Source: Methylobacterium sp. J-070
Lineage (GTDB): Bacteria; Pseudomonadota; Alphaproteobacteria; Rhizobiales; Beijerinckiaceae
Assembly (NCBI RefSeq): GCF_022829385.1
Contig: NZ_JAKSXX010000237.1
Span: 100,736-164,735, forward strand
Length of the DNA: 64,000 nucleotides
Direction of reading: 5' to 3'
Made by a program: the position numbers and the translations under genes. The notes below the pieces were generated by a model. It ran no database searches, was not told the origin of the DNA, and saw nothing but the letters and a program-made list of their open reading frames with translations. Within the stretch, counting starts at the first letter, position 1. Every line of letters starts with the position of its first letter. Below, in pieces: positions 11,026 to 18,746 of the stretch.

Positions 11026-12210
11026 ATGACTGACGCGGTGATCGTCTCGACCGCCCGCACGCCCATCGGCAAGGCGCATCGCGGCGCGCTGAACCTCACC
11101 CGCGGCGCCGACCTTGCGGCCCACGCGATCCGCGGCGCCCTGGACCGGGCCCGGCTGGATCCGGGCGCCGTCGAGGAGGTGGTGCTCGGCTGCGGCTATC
11201 CGGAGAACGCCACCGGCGGCAACGTCGCCCGGCACGCGGCGCTCGTGGCGGGGATCCCGGTGGACTCGGCCGGCGTCACGGTCTCGCGCTTCTGCGCCTC
11301 CGGCCTGGAGGCGATCGCCAGCGCGGCCCGCCGGATCATCCTCGACGGCGTGCCGGTGGCGGTGGCGGGCGGCGTCGAGTCGATCAGCCTCGTGCAGCCC
11401 AAGGTCCAGCGGGAGCTGACCCGGAACGCCTGGCTGGAGGCGCACCTGCCGGCGATCTACATGCCGATGATCGAGACCGCCGACATCGTGGCGGAGCGGT
11501 ACGGCATCTCCCGGAAGGCGCAGGACCAATTCGCCCTGGAGAGCCAGCGTCGCACGGCAGCAGCCCAGGAACGCGGGCTGTTCGACGACGAGATCGTCCC
11601 GATGAGCGCCGTGATGGCGGTGACCGACAAGGCCAGCGGCGAGACCCGGGAGGTCGAGACGCGGCTCGCCAAGGACGAGGGCAACCGCCCGGACACGACC
11701 CTGGAGGGCTTGGCCAAGCTCAAGCCGGTGCGCGGGGAGGGCGCCTTCATCACGGCCGGCAATGCCAGCCAGCTCTCGGACGGGGCCTCGGCCAGCGTGC
11801 TGATGTCGGCCGAGGAGGCCGCCCGGCGGGGGCTCACGCCGCTCGGCACCTTCCGGGGCTTCGCCTCGGCGGGCTGCGGGCCGGACGAGATGGGCATCGG
11901 CCCGGTCTTCGCGGTGCCGCGGCTGCTGGCGCGCCAGGGCCTGACGGTCGCCGATATCGACCTGTGGGAGCTGAACGAGGCGTTCGCGTCCCAGTCGGTC
12001 TATTGCCGCGACACGCTCGGGATCGACCCCGACAAAGTCAACGTCAACGGCGGCGCCATCGCGGTCGGCCACCCCTTCGGCATGTCGGGGGCGCGGCTCG
12101 TGGGCCACGCCCTGCTGGAGGGCCGCCGCCGCGGGGCGCGCTACGCCGTGGTGACCATGTGCGTCGCCGGCGGCCAGGGCTGCGCCGGCCTGTTCGAGAT
12201 CGGAGGCTGA
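11026..12210 (+). CDS. Acetyl-CoA acetyltransferase/3-ketoacyl-CoA thiolase
   Basis: A 394-residue thiolase. The nucleophilic Cys90 lies in SRFCASGLEAI. The C-terminal half has NGGAIAVGHPFGMSGAR with the active-site His, and CVAGGQGCAGLFE with the second Cys. It cleaves the 3-ketoacyl-CoA made by the upstream fusion enzyme, releasing acetyl-CoA. Start ATG 11026 has GGAGG at 11012-11016. It stands where pimB stands in the pimelate operon. Stop to the next start is only 2 bases, so coupling with the acyl-CoA dehydrogenase is strong. Confidence 0.93.
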   Translation: MTDAVIVSTARTPIGKAHRGALNLTRGADLAAHAIRGALDRARLDPGAVEEVVLGCGYPENATGGNVARHAALVAGIPVDSAGVTVSRFCASGLEAIASAARRIILDGVPVAVAGGVESISLVQPKVQRELTRNAWLEAHLPAIYMPMIETADIVAERYGISRKAQDQFALESQRRTAAAQERGLFDDEIVPMSAVMAVTDKASGETREVETRLAKDEGNRPDTTLEGLAKLKPVRGEGAFITAGNASQLSDGASASVLMSAEEAARRGLTPLGTFRGFASAGCGPDEMGIGPVFAVPRLLARQGLTVADIDLWELNEAFASQSVYCRDTLGIDPDKVNVNGGAIAVGHPFGMSGARLVGHALLEGRRRGARYAVVTMCVAGGQGCAGLFEIGG

Positions 12211-12212
12211 GC

Positions 12213-13409
12213 ATGGATCTGCGCTTTACGCCGGAAGAACTCGCGTTCCGCGACGAGGTCCGGACCTTCTGCAGGACGGAGATCCCGGCGGAGATCCGGA
12301 AGAAGGTCTCGGAGGGCCGCAGTCTCTCGAAGGACGACTACGTCACCAGCCAGCGGATCCTCAACGCCAAGGGCTGGGCGGTGCCGCACTGGCCGCAGGA
12401 ATGGGGGGGCCGGGATTGGACCCCGATCCAGCGCTACATCTACACCGAGGAGCTGTTCCAGGCGGCGGTGCCGCTGCCGCAGCAGTTCAACTGCTACATG
12501 TTCGGGCCCGTGCTCGCGACCTTCGGGCGGCAGGACCAGAAGGCGCGCTTCCTGCCCCGGGCGGCCAACCTCGACGACTGGTGGTGCCAGGGCTTTTCGG
12601 AACCCGGCGCCGGCTCGGACCTCGCCTCGCTGAAGACCAGGGCGGTGCGCGACGGCGACCACTACGTGGTCGACGGCCAGAAGACCTGGACGACGCTCGG
12701 CCAGCATGCCGACTGGATCTTCTGCCTGGTCCGCACCGACTTCGAGGCCAAGAAGCAGCGCGGCATCTCGTTCCTGCTCATCGACATGACGACCCCCGGC
12801 ATCACCGTGCGGCCGATCCTCACCCTGGAGGGGCGCCACGAGGTCAACGAGGTGTTCTTCGACTCCGTGCGGGTGCCGGTCGAGAACCTCGTCGGCGAGG
12901 AGAACCGGGGCTGGGACTACGCCAAGTTCCTGCTCGCCAACGAGCGCACCGGCATCGCCCGGATCGGCCTCACCAAGGAGCGGATCGCCCGGATCAAGCG
13001 GCTGGCCCGGGAGATGCCGGCGGGTCCCGGGACGATGTGGGACGACCCCGCCTTCCGGTCCCGCGTCGCGGAGGTCGAGGTCGAGTTGAAGGCCCTGGAG
13101 ATCACCCAGATGCGGGTGGCGGCCAAGCAGGGACGGGCGGATTCGGTGGAGCCCGACCCGGCCTCCTCGCTCCTCAAGATCCGCGGCTCGCAGCTCCAGC
13201 AGGCGGCGACCGAGTTGCTGGTGGAACTCGCCGGGCCGTTCGCCCTGGCGGCGCCGGCGCGCGGGGCAGGGGCCAACAACCTGCCCGGGGGCTTCGACTG
13301 GGTCGATGCCGCGGCGCCGAGCTATTTCAACAATCGCAAGGTCTCGATCTACGGCGGCTCGAACGAGATCCAGCACAACGTCATCGCCAAGGGCATTCTG
13401 GGGTTGTGA
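12213..13409 (+). CDS. pimC: Acyl-CoA dehydrogenase, PimC-like large subunit
   Basis: A 398-residue flavoprotein that introduces the alpha-beta double bond into an acyl-CoA. Family marks are FSEPGAGSDLA, the TWTTLGQHADW strand, and the C-terminal KVSIYGGSNEIQHNVIAKGILGL FAD-binding end (cited in parts). The N-terminus MDLRFTPEELAFRDEVR matches the pimeloyl-CoA dehydrogenase large-subunit type. With the second, divergent ACAD gene immediately following, a heteromeric enzyme of the PimC/PimD kind is likely. Symbol is by family resemblance and gene order, not by demonstrated substrate. Confidence 0.85.
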   Translation: MDLRFTPEELAFRDEVRTFCRTEIPAEIRKKVSEGRSLSKDDYVTSQRILNAKGWAVPHWPQEWGGRDWTPIQRYIYTEELFQAAVPLPQQFNCYMFGPVLATFGRQDQKARFLPRAANLDDWWCQGFSEPGAGSDLASLKTRAVRDGDHYVVDGQKTWTTLGQHADWIFCLVRTDFEAKKQRGISFLLIDMTTPGITVRPILTLEGRHEVNEVFFDSVRVPVENLVGEENRGWDYAKFLLANERTGIARIGLTKERIARIKRLAREMPAGPGTMWDDPAFRSRVAEVEVELKALEITQMRVAAKQGRADSVEPDPASSLLKIRGSQLQQAATELLVELAGPFALAAPARGAGANNLPGGFDWVDAAAPSYFNNRKVSIYGGSNEIQHNVIAKGILGL

Positions 13410-13460
13410 GCCGACCCGAGAGGCCGAAGCCCGTCTGATAGGCGCAGCGATCCCGGCCGG

Positions 13461-13636
13461 CTCTCCCTCCCCCCTCTGTGGGGGAGGGTGGCCCCCGAAG
13501 GGGGTCGGGAGAGGGGAGCGACGGTGCAGAACAGCGCACGGCCTTCATGAAGCTCACGTCTCCTCCGGAAACCGGGCTCCCTTCTCCCGACCCCTGCTGA
13601 CGCAGGGGCCACCCTCCCCCGCAGAGGGGGGAGGGA
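13461..13636. repeat. Inverted pair of GC-hairpin repeats R2
   Basis: Two roughly 58-base copies of the same hairpin element face each other (13461-13518 and 13577-13636). Each contains CCCTCCCCC/GGGGGAGGG and a TCGGGAGA(A)GGGAG tail. Related single copies lie at 33794-33825 and 41151-41181. The pair fills the gap between the two acyl-CoA dehydrogenase genes and could form a long stem or two separate hairpins in the mRNA, perhaps setting the relative amounts of the two subunits. Confidence 0.75.
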
Positions 13637-13656
13637 AACGACCTGAGGACACCACC

Positions 13657-14811
13657 ATGGATTTCGACCTGAACGAGGACCAGTCGCTCCTGCACGACAG
13701 CGTCGAGCGGCTGGCGGCGGACCTGTACCCGTCCCTGGAGAGCCGGCAGGCGCGGCTGAAGGCGCCCCTGGGCTTCCCCGACGCGGGCTGGACCGCCTTC
13801 GTCGACCTCGGCGTCACCGGCCTGCCCTTCCCGGAAGCGGAGGGCGGGTTCGGCGGCGGCCCGGTCGAGACCCTGCTGGTCATGGAGGCGGTGGGCCGCA
13901 ACCTCGTGGTCGAGCCGCTGCTGGCGAGCCTCGTGCTCGGCTCGACGGCCCTGCGGCTCGGCGGCAGCGCCGCGCAGACAGCGCGCCTCCTGCCCGGCGT
14001 GATCGACGGCTCGCTGCGGCTGACGCTGGCCCAGACCGAGCGCCAGTCCCGCTACGACCTCCACGACGTGGCCACGACGGCCCGGCGCTCCGGCGACGGC
14101 TTCGTGCTCAGCGGCGCGAAATCCGTCGTGCCCAACGCCGACGCGGCCGGCCTGATGGTGGTCTCCGCCCGGGTCTCCGGGGAGCGGCGCGACCCGCACG
14201 GGATCGGCCTGTTCCTGGTGCCGACGGACTCCCCGGGGGTCGCGATCGAGGCCTACCCGACCCAGGATGGCGGCCGGGCCGCGGAGGTGTCGTTCTCCGA
14301 CGTCGCGCTGCCGGCCGACGCCGCGCTCGGCGACCTCGAGGCGGGCCTGCCGCTGCTGGAGCGGGTGGTGGAGCACGGGATCGCGGCGCTTGCCGCCGAG
14401 GCGGTCGGCTCCATGGACGCGCTCCACAGGCTGACGATCGACTACCTCAAGACCCGCACGCAGTTCGGGGTCAGCGTCGGCTCGTTCCAGGCCCTGCAGC
14501 ACCGGGCCGTGGACATGCTGATCCAGCTGGAGCAGGCGCGCTCGATGGCGCTCTACGCCGCCATGATGGTGGAGGCGGAGGATCCCGCGGCGCGCGCGGC
14601 GGCGCTCGCGGCCGTGAAGGTGCAGATCAACAAGGCGTGCCGGTATGTCGGGCAGGAGGCGGTGCAGCTCCACGGGGGCATCGGCATGACGCTCGAATAC
14701 ATCGGCGCCCACCACTTCAAGCGGCTCGCCATGATCGAGTACCAGCTCGGCGACACCGCCCACCACCTGCGCCGGATCACGCAGGCCGAGAACGGGCTGC
14801 TGGCGGCGTGA
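13657..14811 (+). CDS. pimD: Acyl-CoA dehydrogenase, PimD-like small subunit
   Basis: A 384-residue acyl-CoA dehydrogenase homologue whose N-terminus MDFDLNEDQSLLHDSVERL and overall divergence match the pimeloyl-CoA dehydrogenase small subunit. FAD-binding pieces include RTQFGVSVGSFQALQHRAVD and the QLHGGIGMTLEY loop near the C-terminus. It probably forms a heteromer with the preceding gene product. Start ATG 13657 follows the R2 repeat pair. It ends the plus-strand operon. Confidence 0.85.
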   Translation: MDFDLNEDQSLLHDSVERLAADLYPSLESRQARLKAPLGFPDAGWTAFVDLGVTGLPFPEAEGGFGGGPVETLLVMEAVGRNLVVEPLLASLVLGSTALRLGGSAAQTARLLPGVIDGSLRLTLAQTERQSRYDLHDVATTARRSGDGFVLSGAKSVVPNADAAGLMVVSARVSGERRDPHGIGLFLVPTDSPGVAIEAYPTQDGGRAAEVSFSDVALPADAALGDLEAGLPLLERVVEHGIAALAAEAVGSMDALHRLTIDYLKTRTQFGVSVGSFQALQHRAVDMLIQLEQARSMALYAAMMVEAEDPAARAAALAAVKVQINKACRYVGQEAVQLHGGIGMTLEYIGAHHFKRLAMIEYQLGDTAHHLRRITQAENGLLAA

Positions 14812-14848
14812 GGGGCGCTCTCGGCCTCACCCTATCCCGCCCAAGTTC

Positions 14849-14962
14849 CCTCATCCTGAGGTGCCCGCTTCAGCGGGCCTCGAAGGAGGGCTCCAGCTTG
14901 CGCCGAGATCCCTGGAGGCCTCCTTCGAGGCCTCCGCTTCGCTCCGTCGCCTCAGGATGAGG
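14849..14962. repeat. Dispersed palindromic repeat R1, copy 1
   Basis: A 114-base imperfect palindrome that begins CCTCATCCTGAGG and ends with the complementary CCTCAGGATGAGG, with inner complementary arms GCCTCGAAGGAGG and CCTCCTTCGAGGC. A second copy is at 30309-30422. It lies between convergent genes, a position suited to a transcript-ending or mRNA-protecting hairpin. Confidence 0.85.
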
Positions 14963-14990
14963 GGGTCGATGGGAGCCGCTGGTCAACCGA

Positions 14991-15863
14991 TCAGTTGAAC
15001 AGCGAGCCCACGCCGCCCTGCACCCGGCCGAGGCCGGCGCGGGCGACGGTGTTGTTCGGGTCGATCACCGAGGCGCGCTGGTAGTTCTCCAGGGCCTCCT
15101 TGCGCTGGCCCGACTTCTCGTAGGCCAGGCCGCGGTAGGCCCAGGACGTGGCGTCCCTGTTGTTGACGTTGAGGGCCGCGTTGTAGTCCTCGATCGCCTT
15201 CGGGTACTGGTTCGTGGCGATCAGGCTCTGGCCGCGGGCGGCGTAGGGCGCGGACTTGAAGGGATCACGGTCGATGGCGGCGTCGAAATCGGCGATCGCC
15301 TGGGCGTCCTGACCCTGCTTCTGCCGCACGAGGCCCCGGGCGTGGTAGGCCTCGGCCGATTCGGGCATCAGCCGGATCGCGACGTTGAGGTCCGAGAGCG
15401 CCTGGTCGAGGTTGCCCTGCGCGCGCTCGACATTGGCGCGGCCGATATAGGCCGGGCCGTAATTCGGATCGATGCCGATCGCCTTGCTGAAATCCTGCAG
15501 CGCCGGGCCGTCGCGGCCGACCTGACGGCTGGCGAGCGCCCGGTTGTTGTAGGCCGAAGCGGAGTTCGGATCGATCTGGATCGCCTTGGTGAAGTCGGCG
15601 ATGGCATCGTTGAACTGGCCGGCGCGGGCATAGGCGGCGCCGCGGGTGGTGTAGGCCGCCGCGTCGTTCGGGTTGCGCTGCACGACCTCGGTCAGCGAGG
15701 CGATGTTGACGTTGGTGGCGCCCGTGGTGTCCGTCTCCAGCACCGCGTATTGCCGCGCGCCGGCGGCGCTCCCGACGGTCTCGCAGCCGGCGAGCGCCGC
15801 GGCCGAGAGCGCGGCCGCGCCGATCAGTGCCGCCTTCCGTGCCAGCCCGTTGCGTACGATCAT
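14991..15863 (-). CDS. TPR-repeat lipoprotein
   Basis: A 290-residue protein with a lipoprotein signal (LAGC, lipidated Cys27) and about six tetratricopeptide repeats from about residue 45 to the end; recurring DFTKAIQIDPN, DFSKAIGIDPN and DFDAAIDRDP units mark the helices. It is predicted to be anchored in the outer or inner membrane facing the periplasm and to act as a protein-interaction scaffold. Partners are unknown. Start ATG 15863 is chosen because the signal peptide begins there; a longer frame would bury it. The gene converges with the PimD-like gene across the R1 repeat. Confidence 0.85.
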   Translation of the reverse strand: MIVRNGLARKAALIGAAALSAAALAGCETVGSAAGARQYAVLETDTTGATNVNIASLTEVVQRNPNDAAAYTTRGAAYARAGQFNDAIADFTKAIQIDPNSASAYNNRALASRQVGRDGPALQDFSKAIGIDPNYGPAYIGRANVERAQGNLDQALSDLNVAIRLMPESAEAYHARGLVRQKQGQDAQAIADFDAAIDRDPFKSAPYAARGQSLIATNQYPKAIEDYNAALNVNNRDATSWAYRGLAYEKSGQRKEALENYQRASVIDPNNTVARAGLGRVQGGVGSLFN

Positions 15864-16193
15864 CGCCCCACTCTCCCCGAGGCACGGTGCGCCCCGCACC
15901 CACCCCGCCCTCGCATTCCTGTCGCCCGGCCGCGCCGGGCACACCCGCTCCGGGGCACCGTCGCCCATCACGGTGAAGGCCGGCTTAAGAAGCGCCGCGT
16001 CAGGGTCCGGCCCCTCTCCCCGCCCGGCGAAGGCCGGCAGCGCGGAGAGAATCGACCGGCCGCAATCGGCACCGACCACGCCCGGTGGAAGCGGCGGGAT
16101 GTGGCGAAGGTATGGCTCGACGGCGCCGCGGCGCCGGGTTCGCGCCTCCGGCGCCCGCGCGGCGGGGCGGGTGTGTTCCCGAAGCCGCAGAAA
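15864..16193. other. Intergenic region, no gene seen
   Basis: This is 330 bases between purK and the TPR lipoprotein gene, both on the minus strand. It should hold the lipoprotein promoter, but I see no convincing -35/-10 pair, palindrome or small gene. Confidence 0.5.
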
Positions 16194-17291
16194 TCAGCCC
16201 CCCAGCCGGGTGACGTGCCCCATCTTGCGGCCGGGCCGGGCCTCGCCCTTGCCGTAGAGATGCAGGTGGGCGCCGGGCTCGGCGAGCAAAGCGGGCCAGT
16301 CCTCGACCTGGGCGCCGATCAGGTTGCGCATCTCCACCGGGAGGCCGCCGACCCGGGCGGGATCGCCCAGCGGCCAGCCGCAGACCGCCCGGACATGCTG
16401 GGCGAATTGCGAGGTCCGCGCCCCCTCGATGGTCCAGTGGCCGGAATTGTGGACCCGGGGGGCGATCTCGTTGACGACGAGCCGCTCGGCACCGTCTTCC
16501 CGCACCAGGAACATCTCCACCGCGAGCACGCCGACATAGTCCAGCGCGTCGGCGATCCGCCGGGCGATGTCGAGGGCGGTGCGGCCCGTCTCCGCGGTCA
16601 GGCCCGGCGCCGGCACGCGGGTCAGCGCCAGGATGTGGTCGCGGTGCTCGTTCTCGCACAGGTCGAAGGCCGCGAAGCTGCCGTCGCGGCCGCGGGCGGC
16701 GACCACCGAGACCTCGCGCTCGAACGCCACGAACCCCTCCAGGATCAGCGGCGCGCCGCCGAACTCGGCAAACAGCGCGTTGCGGTCGCCCTCTTCCCGC
16801 GCGCGCAGCATGCGCTGGCCCTTGCCGTCGTAGCCGAAGCGGCGCGTCTTGAGCACCGCCGGCAGGCCGATGGCCTCGATCGCCCGGTCGAGATCGTCGG
16901 GCGTGTCGACCGCCCGGAACGGCGCCGTGGGGATGCCGAGGCCGTTGACGAAGTCCTTCTCGGACAGGCGGTCCTGCGTGGTGGACAGCGCCCGCGCGTT
17001 CGGGTGCAGGGCCGCGTGGCGCGCCAGGATGTCGGCGGTGGCGTGCGGGATGTTCTCGAACTCGTAGGTCACGACATCGACGCTCCGCGCAAAGGCCGCG
17101 AGCGCCTCGGCGTCGTCGTAGGCCGCGCAGGTGGTCCGGGCGGCGACGTCGAAGGCGGGGCTGTCCCGGTCGGGCGCGTAGACGTGCACCTTCAGGCCGT
17201 AATCGGCCGCCGCGAGCGCGATCATGCGCCCGAGCTGCCCGCCGCCGACGATGCCGAGGGTGGAGCCGGGGCCGAGGTTTCTGTCCGTCAC
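16194..17291 (-). CDS. purK: N5-carboxyaminoimidazole ribonucleotide synthase
   Basis: A 365-residue ATP-grasp enzyme of purine synthesis that carboxylates AIR with ATP and bicarbonate. N-terminal GIVGGGQLGRM, the KTRRFGYDGKGQ ATP-binding loop and EIAPRVHNSGHWTIE are diagnostic of PurK. GTG start at 17291 overlaps the purE stop (GTGA), the standard purE-purK coupling. Confidence 0.96.
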   Translation of the reverse strand: MTDRNLGPGSTLGIVGGGQLGRMIALAAADYGLKVHVYAPDRDSPAFDVAARTTCAAYDDAEALAAFARSVDVVTYEFENIPHATADILARHAALHPNARALSTTQDRLSEKDFVNGLGIPTAPFRAVDTPDDLDRAIEAIGLPAVLKTRRFGYDGKGQRMLRAREEGDRNALFAEFGGAPLILEGFVAFEREVSVVAARGRDGSFAAFDLCENEHRDHILALTRVPAPGLTAETGRTALDIARRIADALDYVGVLAVEMFLVREDGAERLVVNEIAPRVHNSGHWTIEGARTSQFAQHVRAVCGWPLGDPARVGGLPVEMRNLIGAQVEDWPALLAEPGAHLHLYGKGEARPGRKMGHVTRLGG

Positions 17292-17785
17292 GATCCTGCT
17301 TCCGTCTCCGGCCGCTCGGCCACCGACGCGGTCTGGGCCGCGCGCCACGCTTCGAGGCGATCCGCCAGGGCCGCGTCGGACAGCGCCAGGACCGCCGCGG
17401 CCAGCAGCGCCGCGTTGACCGCCCCGGCCCGGCCGATCGCCAGGGTCCCGACCGGGATGCCGGCCGGCATCTGGACGATGGACAGCAGGCTGTCCTGGCC
17501 CGACAGGGCCTTCGATTCCACCGGCACGCCGAAGACCGGCAGACGGGTCATCGCCGCCGCCATGCCGGGCAGGTGCGCGGCACCGCCCGCGCCCGCGATC
17601 ACGACCTTGAGGCCGGCCGCGACCGCACCCTTGGCGAAGGCCACGAGACGGTCGGGGGTGCGGTGGGCGGACACGATCCGGGCGTCGTAGGGTATGCCGA
17701 GGGCGTCGAGCGTCTCGGCGGCGTGCCGCATGGTCGCCCAGTCGGACTGGCTGCCCATGATGATCGCGACCGGAGGCGACGCCAT
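17288..17785 (-). CDS. purE: N5-carboxyaminoimidazole ribonucleotide mutase
   Basis: A 165-residue class I PurE that moves the carboxyl group of N5-CAIR to give CAIR. GSQSDWATM and SAHRTPDRL are the phosphate-binding and catalytic histidine motifs, and GAGGAAHLPGMAAA follows. Start ATG 17785 is set by the family N-terminus. The four-base overlap with purK makes a two-gene operon. Confidence 0.96.
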   Translation of the reverse strand: MASPPVAIIMGSQSDWATMRHAAETLDALGIPYDARIVSAHRTPDRLVAFAKGAVAAGLKVVIAGAGGAAHLPGMAAAMTRLPVFGVPVESKALSGQDSLLSIVQMPAGIPVGTLAIGRAGAVNAALLAAAVLALSDAALADRLEAWRAAQTASVAERPETEAGS

Positions 17786-17863
17786 CGTTGATCCCGGCAA
17801 AAGAGCGCGCTTACAGGCGGCACGGGCCCGCGGCAAGGCGGGGCCCGGCGGCGTCCACCGGCA

Positions 17864-18082
17864 TCAGGCGATGATGTCGGGGGTGAGCGCGTCCTCGATG
17901 TGGAAGATGCGGTCGCGCAGGGTGAGCTTGCGCTTCTTCAGGCGCTGGATCTGGAGCTGGTCGCCGGCGACGCTGCGCTCCAGCGCCTCGATGGCGCCGT
18001 CGAGGTCCCGGTGCTCCTCGCGCAGCCGGGCCAGCTCGCCCTCGAGATCCGCCTGCGCATTCTCACCCGACTCGTCCGCCAT
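17864..18082 (-). CDS. YdcH/DUF465-family small coiled-coil protein
   Basis: A 72-residue charged, heptad-rich protein ending RLKKRKLTLRDRIFHIEDAL, which is the DUF465 (YdcH) signature. Function of the family is unknown. Start ATG 18082 gives the normal family length. It is divergent from a second YdcH-like gene 173 bases away. Confidence 0.8.
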   Translation of the reverse strand: MADESGENAQADLEGELARLREEHRDLDGAIEALERSVAGDQLQIQRLKKRKLTLRDRIFHIEDALTPDIIA

Positions 18083-18255
18083 CGCCACCCGCGGGAACAA
18101 GGATCGCTCATCGCCGGAGAGCATGCGTCACGCCCTTCCCCGGGACAAGCCGGGCCGGCAAGCATTCACCAAGCTTGACCTGAGAAAACGCTTCAACTGG
18201 TGCGGCATCCTGTGTCAGTCTCGGCATGTCGAAACGATGACAGGAGATTCGACTC

Positions 18256-18438
18256 ATGTCGCTGCAGACGCATCTGAGCCAACTCGCCCGGAAGCACGAA
18301 GCCCTCGAGCGCGAGATTCAGGAAGCGATCCACAGGCCTTCGGCGAACGACCTCCGAATCGCCGAGCTGAAGCGACGGAAACTTCTCCTCAAGGACGAGA
18401 TCAACAGGCTCCAGGCGGGCAGCGACACGCTGCACTGA
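18256..18438 (+). CDS. YdcH/DUF465-family small coiled-coil protein
   Basis: A 60-residue DUF465 protein: one helical hairpin with ELKRRKLLLKDEINRL as the conserved second helix. It is divergent from the 17864-18082 paralogue, an uncommon pairing of two members. Family function is unknown. A GGAG site at 18243-18246 precedes the ATG. Confidence 0.82.
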   Translation: MSLQTHLSQLARKHEALEREIQEAIHRPSANDLRIAELKRRKLLLKDEINRLQAGSDTLH

Positions 18439-18483
18439 GCCGCGGATTCACCGCGCGGAATCGTAGATCCAGCCCAACATCAG

Positions 18484-18512
18484 CCGCCGCATCGGGAGCC
18501 CCGGTGCGGCGG
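18484..18512 (+). terminator. Stem-loop after YdcH gene
   Basis: Thirteen-base arms (CCGCCGCATCGGG and CCCGGTGCGGCGG, one mismatch) around a three-base loop, 45 bases after the YdcH stop. There is no U-tract, so termination is uncertain. The rest of the 308-base gap to prpE shows no gene. Confidence 0.4.
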
Positions 18513-18746
18513 TTCCCGTGTGGCTTACGCTGAGCCGCTGCGCGGCGGTTCCCGGATCGGGTTCCGCTGCCGCTCCCCCGGCGCGGGAAAGGCTCCGTGC
18601 AGGAGCGCGCGCGCCGCTCTTTCCCAAGCCCATCCCGCTTCGGATCCGCGGACGGCTCCGGGCGCGAACCGCCCTCGCGCCCGCACGAGAATGGGCTAAT
18701 CTCGCCCCCGCCGCCGGAGAGCGGCCCGCGAGGACACGCCGAGCCG

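Noticed and set aside
13461..13636. Inverted repeat pair as insertion-sequence ends
   Set aside because: No transposase between them, only 58 bases separate the arms, and related single copies occur elsewhere as hairpins.
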